From Sulfurospirillum diekertiae (GTDB taxonomy: Bacteria > Campylobacterota > Campylobacteria > Campylobacterales > Sulfurospirillaceae), in NCBI RefSeq assembly GCF_002309535.1, contig NZ_CP023275.1, forward strand, positions 2,750,087 to 2,814,086: DNA of 64,000 nt. The letters are read 5' to 3'. The translations under genes were made by a program, and so were the position numbers. Shown here piece after piece: positions 36,043-45,008 of this stretch. How positions within the stretch are numbered: position 1 is the stretch's first letter; each line of letters begins with the position of its first letter. The notes beneath the pieces were generated by a model. It did not search any database. It saw only the letters and a program-made list of their open reading frames with translations, and had not been told where the DNA came from.

Positions 36043-37359
36043 TTATCGAGCGCCTTTTTTGCTCAAAACTACTTTAAAAGTTTTGAGTAAGACAATAAAG
36101 TCCATCCAAAGAGACCAGTTTTGAATATACCATATATCAAGCTCTTTTCTATTTTCAAAGGTAAGATCATTTCTTCCACTTACTTGCCACAGACCTGTGA
36201 TACCTGGTTTTACCATAAAAATAATATTTCGATTTTCTTTTATTTTATCCATCTCTTCAACCATATAGGGTCGAGGTCCTATTAAACTCATATTAGCTTT
36301 TAAAACATTTATTATTTGTGGTAATTCATCAAGAGAACTTTGTCTTAAAAATTTTCCAATTTTTGTAATACGTGGATCATTTTGGTACTTATGGTAACGC
36401 TTAAAGTATTCGATCTCTTCAGGGTTCACTTCAAGATACTTATCTAGAATGCTATCACCATCTTCATACATTGTTCTATACTTAAAACAAGTAAATATTT
36501 TTCCATCTTTACCTAATCGCTCTTGCCTGAAAAAAATAGACCCAATTGAATCTCGTTTAATTACAAAAGCAATAAATCCATGAAGTATAAGTACTAATGG
36601 CAAAACCAAGAACATTAATAATTTTTCAAATATTTCTTTAAGAAAAATATTGCATGATTTTAAAAGTTCATTTTCAATATGAATAACAGATGTCCTAATG
36701 TTGAAATACTCCATTATATTAACTTCTGCCAAATTCACTTTTGCAATATATGGCAAAATATAGAGATCTTTAGTTTCTTTCATATAACGGTCAAGATATA
36801 AATTAAGGGCATTAATAGGCATATCTTTGGTAGCAATAAAAATAGCTTCATATTTTTTTGTAACACAACATAGCCCTAAATACCAATTATTTTTAAACTC
36901 TCGCTCAATAATAATTTTTTGCTCCATATTACCAACTATTTTCACTTTTTTCTTAAAACAATTAAATGAAAAAAGAAATTTTTTTATATATCTTTTATAT
37001 ATTGGGAAAAGAAGAGTCATAAAACAAAAATACATTACAATAAAAGAGCGAGAATATTCAGTATTAATTCTACTGAGCATAATAAAAGAAAGAATGATGA
37101 TAAAAGAAAGGCTTAATGCTTTAAAAACTAATTTAGTTTCTTCCCAAAAATCAAGCCTATATTTATAAAGTTTTTCATAAACTAATATCAGGGCTATAAG
37201 TATAAACACGGGCATAAAATCTTCTTGATTTTTTAAACTCAAAGGAGGAATTTCATACGTTGTTATGCTATTACGTATCCAAGCAACCAAATGATATATC
37301 GCTATTATAAAAATAAAATCAAGTAAAAAAAGCACTGTATTTACTAAGTATTTTTTCAT
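36043..37359 (-). CDS. Undecaprenyl-phosphate sugar-1-phosphate transferase
   Basis: The 438-residue protein has four or five N-terminal membrane helices (about 5-125). A middle domain and one more helix near 245-265 follow. The C-terminal bacterial sugar transferase domain includes FFRQERLGKDGKIFTCFKYR, SLDELPQIINVLKANMSLIG, PRPY and KPGITGLWQVSGR. Such WbaP/EpsE-type enzymes transfer a sugar phosphate to undecaprenyl phosphate and start synthesis of O-antigen, capsule or exopolysaccharide. It lies 27 bases beyond tolC in the same operon-like run. Confidence 0.88.
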   Translation of the reverse strand: MKKYLVNTVLFLLDFIFIIAIYHLVAWIRNSITTYEIPPLSLKNQEDFMPVFILIALILVYEKLYKYRLDFWEETKLVFKALSLSFIIILSFIMLSRINTEYSRSFIVMYFCFMTLLFPIYKRYIKKFLFSFNCFKKKVKIVGNMEQKIIIEREFKNNWYLGLCCVTKKYEAIFIATKDMPINALNLYLDRYMKETKDLYILPYIAKVNLAEVNIMEYFNIRTSVIHIENELLKSCNIFLKEIFEKLLMFLVLPLVLILHGFIAFVIKRDSIGSIFFRQERLGKDGKIFTCFKYRTMYEDGDSILDKYLEVNPEEIEYFKRYHKYQNDPRITKIGKFLRQSSLDELPQIINVLKANMSLIGPRPYMVEEMDKIKENRNIIFMVKPGITGLWQVSGRNDLTFENRKELDIWYIQNWSLWMDFIVLLKTFKVVLSKKGAR

Positions 37360-37386
37360 GATAATTATTCTATCTACTATTTACTT

Positions 37387-38685
37387 TTAACTTGTTTTAA
37401 AAATAACAGCATTAAGTTTTTCAATATCATATGGCGTTAATTTCCCAGTGATATTCAAAATTCCTACATAAGAATTAATAAGTGTATAAATGGAATCTAT
37501 AAGTTTAAACTTTGTTTCATAAAGTTTTGATTTAGCATCTTCTAAATCAATAAGACTTTTAAGCCCATGGTCATGTCCCTTTTGAACAGCACTTAAATAA
37601 AGCTCAGCTGAATTTTCAGCATCTTTTTGAAGTGCTATATCTTTTATAGCTGCCTTATAATTCAGGATGAGTTCTTCATATTTTATTTTTACTTCTCGTT
37701 GTTGATCACTCAAATCTTCTTTTGCAGAATTGAGCATAACTCTATTTTTTTCAATTTCAGAAGAAATTCTTCCTCCTTGAAAGATAGGAATTCTAAACTC
37801 AAGCATGACTCTAGTTTCCCTTTCATAATCAACCGTGTAAGAATCAGTATTATATTTTGTATGTGATAGACTTAAATCTAATTTTGGATAGTGCCCATAT
37901 TTTGCAGCTTCAATCTCTTTTTCATAAATTTTTGTCCCTAATTCTGCCATTTTAATATCTGGATTATTTTCTAACCCACCAAGAGACGAAATATTTAATA
38001 AATTATCTATTTCCAATGTATCAAAATCTACCGATGGAATAGATTCAACATCAATACCAGTCAAATTTTTTAACTTTACTTTTGATAATGCAAGTAAATT
38101 TTCTTGTTTGTGCAACGTGATCTTAGCTTGCTCATATGACAACTTAGATTCTAAAAAATCCATTTTATTGGCTAAAGCAAGATTTAATTTTTCAGAGATT
38201 TGCTGATATTTAACAAAATTTGTTTGCACATAAGAATTTGCAACAGCAACAGCGTTTTGATTTTTTAAGATAGAGATATATGCATCTGCAACTTTATAAG
38301 CAAGCTCTTGTTCTTGTTTTGTTAGATAAATCTTTGCAGAATCGACTTTCAGATCAGCACTTTCAATCTGCGCTATAATTTCAGGATGATAAATTACTTG
38401 ACTCGCTGTAATAGAGGCTGAATTATACTTTTCTTTCCCATTTCTTTCATAATAATTAGTTGTATAATTTCTATTTGAATTGTCAAATGAAGCAAAAATT
38501 TGAGGATAAAGCTGTGACTCTGCTTGCTTAACATCTTCCTTTTTAGCATCGACTTGATAAGCCACTGAACGTAGTTTAGCTTCATATACAAGTGCTCTGT
38601 GATATGCTTCACTCAATGTCATTGCTGAACTATCGGCATACAACACTACAGAAGCACTTAAACATATTAAAATCTGTCGCACCAT
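37387..38685 (-). CDS. TolC-family outer-membrane channel of a type I secretion system
   Basis: The 432-residue protein has a signal peptide (cleavage near LYADS) and two repeated halves rich in long helices and strands, as in TolC. The pattern FRIPIFQGGRISSEIEKNR is typical of the second half. It should form the outer-membrane duct for the HlyD and ABC partners encoded just upstream. Its ATG overlaps the stop of the glycosyltransferase gene by one base (TAATG). Confidence 0.85.
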   Translation of the reverse strand: MVRQILICLSASVVLYADSSAMTLSEAYHRALVYEAKLRSVAYQVDAKKEDVKQAESQLYPQIFASFDNSNRNYTTNYYERNGKEKYNSASITASQVIYHPEIIAQIESADLKVDSAKIYLTKQEQELAYKVADAYISILKNQNAVAVANSYVQTNFVKYQQISEKLNLALANKMDFLESKLSYEQAKITLHKQENLLALSKVKLKNLTGIDVESIPSVDFDTLEIDNLLNISSLGGLENNPDIKMAELGTKIYEKEIEAAKYGHYPKLDLSLSHTKYNTDSYTVDYERETRVMLEFRIPIFQGGRISSEIEKNRVMLNSAKEDLSDQQREVKIKYEELILNYKAAIKDIALQKDAENSAELYLSAVQKGHDHGLKSLIDLEDAKSKLYETKFKLIDSIYTLINSYVGILNITGKLTPYDIEKLNAVIFKTS

Positions 38686-39788
38686 TATATATTCCTTATC
38701 TCTATATAAGAGAGCATTTTTTTCTTAAAATTTTCTACAGAAAATGTAAATGCATGTTCCATACATTCATGAGCATCAATTCTTTGATGCTCAAAAAAAT
38801 CGATAGCATAAATTAATGACTTGCTCGTTTGTTCTTCAACGAAAATACCTGTTTTACAATGAATAACTGTTTCACAAGCACCACCTTCTTTATAAGCGAT
38901 AATAGGTGTGCCACAAGCCGAAGCTTCTATGGGAGCTATACCAAAATCTTCTTTTGCCATAAAAATAAAAGCTTTAGCTTTACTAATATATCCCATTGCT
39001 TCTTTTCTTGGAAGATACCCTGTAAAAATTATATTGCTATTAGCCATTTTTTGTAGTGCATTTAGCGATACGCCATCACCTATAACGATCAATTTTTTAT
39101 CTGGCATCTGATTAAAAGCCTCAACAATGATATCAATACGCTTATACTCGACTAAACGAGAGAGGGTAACATAATAATCACTTTTTGATTCTGTATAAAC
39201 ACACTCATCAAACTCAACAGGAGGGTAGACAATATCCGCTTCCCTACGCCAAGATTTTTGTATGCGCTGTTTAATAAAATCTGAATCTGCAATCAATATA
39301 TCAGGCCTTTGTGCTGAGACATAATCCCAAATTCTCATTTTATGAAGCCATCGTTTGAGCATTAAACGCATTAATCCTCTCCCGAAAACACCTAAACGCT
39401 CATGTTCATACATTGAGTCCCACGCATATCGCATTGGAGAGTAAATATAGGCAATATGTTTCTGATGTGGATGTACAATCACACCTTTTGCGACAGCATG
39501 CGAACTTGAAATAATCATATCATACCTCGACAAGTCAAATTGCTCTACCAAATAAGGCATCAAAGGAATAAAATACCGATATCGTTTTGCTATAAAGTTA
39601 AATCTTTGCAAGGGTGATGTATATATTTTATGAGAATCCAACCACGTTCTTTGTTCTAAAGGTAAGATGTCTACCATAGTATAAACATCAGCATTAGGAC
39701 AAAGTGCTAGTATATGCTTTAAGACAATTTCCGCGCCACCATTGACACTCAGCCAATCATGAATAACAGCTATTTTTCTATTTTTCAT
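38685..39788 (-). CDS. Family 4-type glycosyltransferase inside the secretion operon
   Basis: The 367-residue protein is a GT-B fold enzyme. The N-terminus is IAVIHDWLSVNGGAEIVL, with the glycine loop that contacts the acceptor. The C-terminal domain contains LIVIGDGVSL, FTGYLPRKE and FIFMAKEDFGIAPIEASACG, where the E-x7-E nucleotide-sugar motif (E..GIAPIE) is intact. No signal or membrane segment is seen. It is tightly coupled to both neighbours, overlapping hlyD by 11 bases and tolC by one, so it is a genuine operon member. It may glycosylate the secreted protein or build a linked polysaccharide; this is inference. Confidence 0.85.
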   Translation of the reverse strand: MKNRKIAVIHDWLSVNGGAEIVLKHILALCPNADVYTMVDILPLEQRTWLDSHKIYTSPLQRFNFIAKRYRYFIPLMPYLVEQFDLSRYDMIISSSHAVAKGVIVHPHQKHIAYIYSPMRYAWDSMYEHERLGVFGRGLMRLMLKRWLHKMRIWDYVSAQRPDILIADSDFIKQRIQKSWRREADIVYPPVEFDECVYTESKSDYYVTLSRLVEYKRIDIIVEAFNQMPDKKLIVIGDGVSLNALQKMANSNIIFTGYLPRKEAMGYISKAKAFIFMAKEDFGIAPIEASACGTPIIAYKEGGACETVIHCKTGIFVEEQTSKSLIYAIDFFEHQRIDAHECMEHAFTFSVENFKKKMLSYIEIRNI

Positions 39789-41091
39789 TAAAACTTCTAC
39801 TAAACATATCCATAAACGGCTTCACTAAATAATTTAAAGCTGTTCTGTTCTCAATTTTAATCATGATTTCAGCAGGCATTCCTGCAACTAAATTAAAATT
39901 GTATTCTTTTACTTGTTCATTGCCTTTTGGCGTTAATTCCACTTTTGCTTCATAGTAAGGGGCACCTGTCTTTTGGTCTATTAAGCTATCTGCTGAAACA
40001 TTAGTGACTTTTCCTTCGATGACATTGGTGTGCCTCGTATCAAACGCTGAAAATCGTATATCTGCTAGCAATCCCTCTTTTACTTTATCAATATCTTTTG
40101 TTTGAACATGCGTTACAACAACTAATTGAGAGTTTTCTGGTACGATATCTAAGATTGGCTTGCCTGCAGCAATAACGCCACCTTTAGTATGAATATCCAT
40201 TCCAACGATATTTCCAGCAATTGGTGCTCGTACTATCAGTCTTTCAGTAACGTCTTCTGCTGCAACTAATTTTGATTTGAGATTAGAGAGATCATTTTTT
40301 GCATTGACTAACTCTGCATACGTTTTATCTTGAACATCTTTTTTTCGTGCTAAGAGTTGAGATTTTAACTCACTTATCTGGTCATCCGTCTTAGCCATAT
40401 CTGCTTTTGTATTGGCAATATCGCCTTCAACCAACGTTTTTTCTCTCGTTAATTCTCTTAATTTAAGTTTATCTACCAATTGCTCAGCAAAAAGTATTTT
40501 CCACTCACCGATCTCTTCTTCAAGAGATTTAAGCCTAGTTGACTTGCTCTTAACAAGTGAAATTGTACCTTCTTTGTAGTTTACTAACTGTGCTATTCTC
40601 TGTTCTGTAATCGTTTCATCATTCATCACTATTCTTTGCTTTAAATCAAAAATTTGTTTTTGCGTATTGATGATATTTTGAAGCTCTGGTGTTTGCTTCA
40701 ATTTTTTAACTTCATCAGAAAATACGATATTATTGGGGGAAGAAATTTGAGATTCTAATCGAGATTCCAATACAAGTGCTTCCATATATTGATTTTTTAA
40801 AATATCAAGTTGTGCCAAAGCGTTTGTATTTTGAAATTTTAAAAGGATATCTCCTTCTTTAACAAAATCACCATTTTGAACTAATATTTCATCTACAATG
40901 CCACCCTCTAAGTGCTGAACTGTTTTTTTGTTTGAGTCTGCAGATACTGTACCTATCGATACTACTGAGCTTGCTAAGGGAGCAAAGGCCATCCAGCCAC
41001 CTATGATAACAAAAACGACAATTACAACACCCAAACCAAATTTTATAATATTTTTATCATTACCATCAGGTTTTGAAAATTCATTTTTCAT
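39778..41091 (-). CDS. HlyD-family periplasmic adaptor of a type I secretion system
   Basis: The 437-residue protein has one N-terminal membrane helix (about 15-38). The lipoyl-like half-motif HLEGGIVDEILVQNGDFVKEGD and a long coiled coil (about 95-270) follow. The C-terminal beta part includes IVRAPIAGNIVGMDIHTKGGVI and ends in the family's NYLVKPFMDMFSRSFNEK. It bridges the inner-membrane ABC exporter and the TolC channel. Its ATG overlaps the stop of the ABC gene by four bases. Confidence 0.92.
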   Translation of the reverse strand: MKNEFSKPDGNDKNIIKFGLGVVIVVFVIIGGWMAFAPLASSVVSIGTVSADSNKKTVQHLEGGIVDEILVQNGDFVKEGDILLKFQNTNALAQLDILKNQYMEALVLESRLESQISSPNNIVFSDEVKKLKQTPELQNIINTQKQIFDLKQRIVMNDETITEQRIAQLVNYKEGTISLVKSKSTRLKSLEEEIGEWKILFAEQLVDKLKLRELTREKTLVEGDIANTKADMAKTDDQISELKSQLLARKKDVQDKTYAELVNAKNDLSNLKSKLVAAEDVTERLIVRAPIAGNIVGMDIHTKGGVIAAGKPILDIVPENSQLVVVTHVQTKDIDKVKEGLLADIRFSAFDTRHTNVIEGKVTNVSADSLIDQKTGAPYYEAKVELTPKGNEQVKEYNFNLVAGMPAEIMIKIENRTALNYLVKPFMDMFSRSFNEK

Positions 41092-42872
41092 GCTGTTACT
41101 CCTGTTGGTTTACTAAGGGAAACAACTTGCGGTGCTGTATTTTGCTGTGCTTTTGGCGCACTTTGTTGTTGCGGTGCCACTTGCTGTTGCAATTTTTGTA
41201 ATACCTCATTGGTATTTCCGAATAATTGCAATACACCTTGTTGTATAAATGCTAATTTATTGGTTACTTGTAAAATACTAGGTCGATGTGTTATGAGTAT
41301 AACCGTTGTGCCTCTGGATTTTAAGATTTTAATCGCTTCCACCAAAGCAGCTTCTCCAACGTCATCAAGATTTGAGTTTGGCTCATCCAATACTACTAAA
41401 ACTGGATTATTATAAAGTGCTCTAGCAAATCCTACACGTTGTCTTTGCCCACCTGAGAGTGTAGCCCCTCCTGCGCCAATGAGTGTATCGTATCCATCTG
41501 GTAGCCTCAAAATCATCTCATGTACCCCCGCTATTTGAGCAGCTTCAACAACTTTTTGCGCATTCACTTCTGAAAAACGGCAGATATTTTCACTAATCGT
41601 ACCTTCAAAAAGTTCTATATCTTGCGGTAGATATCCTATATATTGTCCTAATAGCTCTTTATCCCATTGCGATATATCTGATTTATCAAGCCTTACTTTA
41701 CCAGAAGCTAAAGGCCATAGCCCCAAAATTGCACGTGCTAAGCTTGATTTCCCCGCTGCACTTGGTCCAATGATACCTACGATATCTCCAGAATCTACTT
41801 GAAAGGATATGCCTTTTAAAGAGGGTTGTTTTGCATTAGGAGGAACAACCATAACACTTTCTAAAAGTATCTCACCACGAGGTGCAGGCAACTCCATTGG
41901 TTTTTCTTTTTTAGCAAACTCTTCTAGCAACCCGTCCAACCTTTCATACGATGTGCGTGCGTTACTAAATCCCTTCCACGTTGAAATCATCAAATCAAGC
42001 GGTGCAAGCGCGCGCCCCATAATGATGGACCCTGCTATCATCATACCAGGCGTTAATTCAGCCTTTATAGCAAGATACCCTCCGAGCCCTAACATGAGTG
42101 ATTGAAAGAGCATACGCATTGATTTAGTTAGGTTAGACCAAAATCCGGCGTTGTCACTTGCTATCATTTGTGCATTTAAAAATCCATAATACTTTTTTTG
42201 CCATATTTTTTTAATGTTATTTTGCATCCCCATCGCATGAATCACTTCTGCATTGCGCAAACTTGCATCAACAAAAACGGTCGAGTCACGACTCAGTTTA
42301 TTAGCTTCAGCTAATTTGTCTTTCGTTGTTCTTTCATTCATAATCGCAAATACAACCAAAACACAACCAGCGAAAATTGAAAAGTATCCAAATAGAGGAT
42401 GAAATAGGAAAAGAACCAAGATATAGATGAACATCCAAGGGGTATCAAAAAAAGCAAACAATCCATTACCTGTCATAAATTGCCGTATTTGGGTTAAATC
42501 ATTTAGTGGCAAGGATGAAGCTTTACCTGGCATTTTATTGGCTAGTTGAAATATGGACTCAAAAACCCTATCGCTTAAAAGATTGTCCATTTTATTGCCA
42601 ACTCTCACCAATACACGAGATCGCACCATTTCCAAAATTGCCATCGTTGCAAAAAGCGCAACAATTAAAAGCGTTAATAACACAAGAGTACTTTCACTCC
42701 TACTGGCCATAACTCTATCATACAATTGCAACATGTACAGTGGTGATGTCAGCTGCAAGAGATTTATAAATAAACTAAAAAAACCCACAAAAATAAATGA
42801 TTTTTTAGCTTTTAAAATAGTTTGTTGTAGTTCCGATACCTGGTGTTGCTTTTTTTGACGATTTGGACTCAT
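41088..42872 (-). CDS. Type I secretion ABC exporter (PrtD type)
   Basis: The 594-residue protein has an N-terminal transmembrane domain (about 25-300) and a C-terminal nucleotide-binding domain. Walker A is GPSAAGKSS (369-377), the signature is LSGGQ (472-476) and Walker B is VLVVLDEP (491-498). There is no C39 peptidase domain, so it belongs to the PrtD/LipB class that exports proteins with an uncleaved C-terminal signal. The last 45 residues are a Gln/Pro/Ala-rich tail that is unusual for the family. It follows the SapC-domain gene by 23 bases. Confidence 0.93.
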   Translation of the reverse strand: MSPNRQKKQHQVSELQQTILKAKKSFIFVGFFSLFINLLQLTSPLYMLQLYDRVMASRSESTLVLLTLLIVALFATMAILEMVRSRVLVRVGNKMDNLLSDRVFESIFQLANKMPGKASSLPLNDLTQIRQFMTGNGLFAFFDTPWMFIYILVLFLFHPLFGYFSIFAGCVLVVFAIMNERTTKDKLAEANKLSRDSTVFVDASLRNAEVIHAMGMQNNIKKIWQKKYYGFLNAQMIASDNAGFWSNLTKSMRMLFQSLMLGLGGYLAIKAELTPGMMIAGSIIMGRALAPLDLMISTWKGFSNARTSYERLDGLLEEFAKKEKPMELPAPRGEILLESVMVVPPNAKQPSLKGISFQVDSGDIVGIIGPSAAGKSSLARAILGLWPLASGKVRLDKSDISQWDKELLGQYIGYLPQDIELFEGTISENICRFSEVNAQKVVEAAQIAGVHEMILRLPDGYDTLIGAGGATLSGGQRQRVGFARALYNNPVLVVLDEPNSNLDDVGEAALVEAIKILKSRGTTVILITHRPSILQVTNKLAFIQQGVLQLFGNTNEVLQKLQQQVAPQQQSAPKAQQNTAPQVVSLSKPTGVTA

Positions 42873-42895
42873 TGTTGGCCTTTATACTTAAAATA

Positions 42896-44308
42896 CTACT
42901 GTTTTATACTTGCTAAATTAAAAAGTGTTTGAATATGATTTAGAGAGTTAAGATGCATGTCTATAAAACTGATGATACCTTTTCGAACCCAATCAGCTAA
43001 AACTGAATCCTCAAGTGCATTTAACTTTTCTCTGCTCACTACGCTAAATCCATTGACCAATATTTTCCTCTCATCGCCTTTGCCTACAGTTATCTCTCTC
43101 TCTTCCAAGATACCGCTCTTGACTATCAAATTTACAAGATTTTGTGTTTGAATGCGCTCATTTTCATAATTTTGCAGAAAAGTGATGGCATTATCTAAAG
43201 TCTCAGTATTATTACCATCTTTGTTAAAAAGTTGCTTGCCTTTACTTTGGCTTACGAGTTCAGATTCACTATCGATAAGCACAAGCTGTTGATTGGTATC
43301 ATCTTTATTTATCCCTAGTGAAAAAGGGTATCGGCGGATAAATGCTGGTACATAGTTTACGATATATTTGCCTTCTGCATTAATGGCTAAGTTTGAACTA
43401 CCTAATGAATTGAGAGCTACCAAGCTAGATTGTTCTCCTGATATAAAAACCACAGGAAAATCTTTTCCAATATGTCCAATTTCACTGGTCAGAACAGGTG
43501 TTGTAATTAATTCTTTCGCAAAGAAAAGATTACTCATAGGGCTTATTTTAAAATTTTGATGGTTTTCTTTATCTAAAACAACTAAATTTTTATACATAGT
43601 ATTCCTTTTTATGGTATTGTTTTGAATCATTTTTTTGGGTCTTCCTACTTTGTTACTGATTAGGGATGAGCCTATTCGCCTGCTTAGTTCTTGATAAAAT
43701 TCTTTAGTGCCTGTGATAGTTTGTTTTGTGATATGTTCGCGCAAGAATGTTAGCATCTCATCAGAAAGTGGTTTGCTAAAAAGTGATTTGTAGATTGTTG
43801 TACGTTCAAGAGGGCTAGAAGCAAGTAAATTATAAACCGTATGATGAGCAATGCACTCATTATCTACATTTTGGCTATTTGCCGCATAACTACTAAAAGC
43901 ATATTCCTCTGCTGATGTGACAAGTCCTGTTCTAACAGGATTGCTTTCGATATACTGCATCAAAGGCAATACAAAACGATTTTCGACCAATGAGCTTCTA
44001 TATCTACCTTCCCATAAAGTCCCTGTTCGATTGTACTTTTTGTTAAAATAAGACACGTATTTGATGCCAAAGCCTTGCACAAATCGAGCAATGGCGTCCC
44101 GATTGAGTGGAGTACATAGTATATGTACATGATTTGGCATCAAACTATAAGCGTGCATTTTTACAAGGAGTTGGCTTGTTAAATCTTTTAATACATCTAA
44201 CCCAAATTCGTAATCTGCATGATCATAAAATATCTGCTCTTGATTATTACCACGTAACAAAATATGTTGTGGAATATCTTCAAAAAACAGTCTTATTTTG
44301 CGAGCCAA
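42896..44308 (-). CDS. REP-associated tyrosine transposase fused in frame to a SapC domain
   Basis: The 470-residue reading frame joins two unrelated modules. Residues 1-230 are a Y1-type transposase: HUH at His60 and His62 (MPNHVHIL), a candidate catalytic Tyr84 (IKYVSYFN) and GTLWEGRYRSSL. Residues 238-470 match the SapC family (PF07277 type): MYKNLVVLDKENHQNFKI, then FFAKEL, FPVVFISG and VPAFIRRYPFSLG. An internal ATG at 43597 has AAAAGGA five bases ahead, exactly where SapC begins, so SapC could also be made alone. SapC is linked to type I S-layer secretion in Campylobacter fetus. Whether the fused protein is made is unknown. Confidence 0.85.
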   Translation of the reverse strand: MARKIRLFFEDIPQHILLRGNNQEQIFYDHADYEFGLDVLKDLTSQLLVKMHAYSLMPNHVHILCTPLNRDAIARFVQGFGIKYVSYFNKKYNRTGTLWEGRYRSSLVENRFVLPLMQYIESNPVRTGLVTSAEEYAFSSYAANSQNVDNECIAHHTVYNLLASSPLERTTIYKSLFSKPLSDEMLTFLREHITKQTITGTKEFYQELSRRIGSSLISNKVGRPKKMIQNNTIKRNTMYKNLVVLDKENHQNFKISPMSNLFFAKELITTPVLTSEIGHIGKDFPVVFISGEQSSLVALNSLGSSNLAINAEGKYIVNYVPAFIRRYPFSLGINKDDTNQQLVLIDSESELVSQSKGKQLFNKDGNNTETLDNAITFLQNYENERIQTQNLVNLIVKSGILEEREITVGKGDERKILVNGFSVVSREKLNALEDSVLADWVRKGIISFIDMHLNSLNHIQTLFNLASIKQ

Positions 44309-44365
44309 ACATTTTCCTCATTTGTTTTAGTAATGTTATAGTACTCTGAATAAGCTTTAAATAAC

Positions 44366-44416
44366 TTTAAGTATCTGACCCTATTTTATATAAATAAATA
44401 GGGTCAGATACTTAAA
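44366..44416. repeat. REP-like palindrome with CTGACCC core
   Basis: Perfect 21-base arms at 44366-44386 and 44396-44416 with a nine-base A/T centre. The core GTATCTGACCC resembles the direct repeats at 47225 and 47256. It stands 58 bases upstream of the transposase-SapC gene, as REP elements stand beside their transposases. Confidence 0.8.
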
Positions 44417-44858
44417 AAATGCTATATATGCCCCATTCATACTTTGGAGCACTGTTTAATATCAGCTTTACAACACTTTTCATCATACGCTCATCTAATA
44501 CTGTTTCGCAAAAAATTGCTTCTTCACTGTTTTTAAATACTATTTTAGTTCCTTGTGCTTCTTTAGAAAAATCTACACTCTCAAGCAAGATAGGTGTTTT
44601 TTGTGTTAAAAGATACAATGAACTGTCAGTTGGCTTATCTTTTTGAGGTGTTTGTTCTATGAGCTCATTTACAATACCATTATCATGTTGTGTAAAATCA
44701 AAAAAAATAGGAATTAATTTTAGTAAAAAACTACGTGTTATCCAAAAGTCTATACGTTCAGCTTGTATTTCATAATTTAATGTTAGAAGAAGGCGATCTT
44801 CTTTTGCATCATACTTACATGTAAAGGTTTTAGCAACAATCAAAGAATTTGTATTCAT
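44412..44858 (-). CDS. Unrecognised 148-residue cytoplasmic protein
   Basis: No signal peptide or membrane segment. The sequence has alternating strands and a hydrophobic helix (DFWITRSFLLKLIPIFFDF, about 37-55). I recognise no family. It is upstream of the SapC-domain gene, with the REP-like palindrome between them overlapping its last codons. It may have been the first gene of the secretion operon before the transposase arrived. It carries a one-mismatch copy of the TTTACATGTAAA palindrome (44815-44825), unlike the neighbouring secretion genes. Confidence 0.6.
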   Translation of the reverse strand: MNTNSLIVAKTFTCKYDAKEDRLLLTLNYEIQAERIDFWITRSFLLKLIPIFFDFTQHDNGIVNELIEQTPQKDKPTDSSLYLLTQKTPILLESVDFSKEAQGTKIVFKNSEEAIFCETVLDERMMKSVVKLILNSAPKYEWGIYSIF

Positions 44859-44889
44859 GGAGGTATTCCAAATTAAGAGTACATAAAGA

Positions 44890-44965
44890 TGGAGCTGGTG
44901 AACGGAATCGAACCGCCGACCTACTGCTTACAAGGCAGTTGCTCTACCGACTGAGCTACACCAGC
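44890..44965 (-). tRNA. tRNA-Thr (anticodon TGT)
   Basis: A 76-base cloverleaf with encoded CCA. The acceptor stem GCTGGTG pairs with CACCAGC, the anticodon loop is CTTGTAA, and the T-loop is GGTTCGATTCC. It stands between the secretion operon and the protease gene. No integrase or duplicated tRNA end was seen nearby. Confidence 0.95.
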
Positions 44966-45008
44966 ATCTTTGGGATGTGAATTATACCTTGTATGTTCTT
45001 AGATTTGA

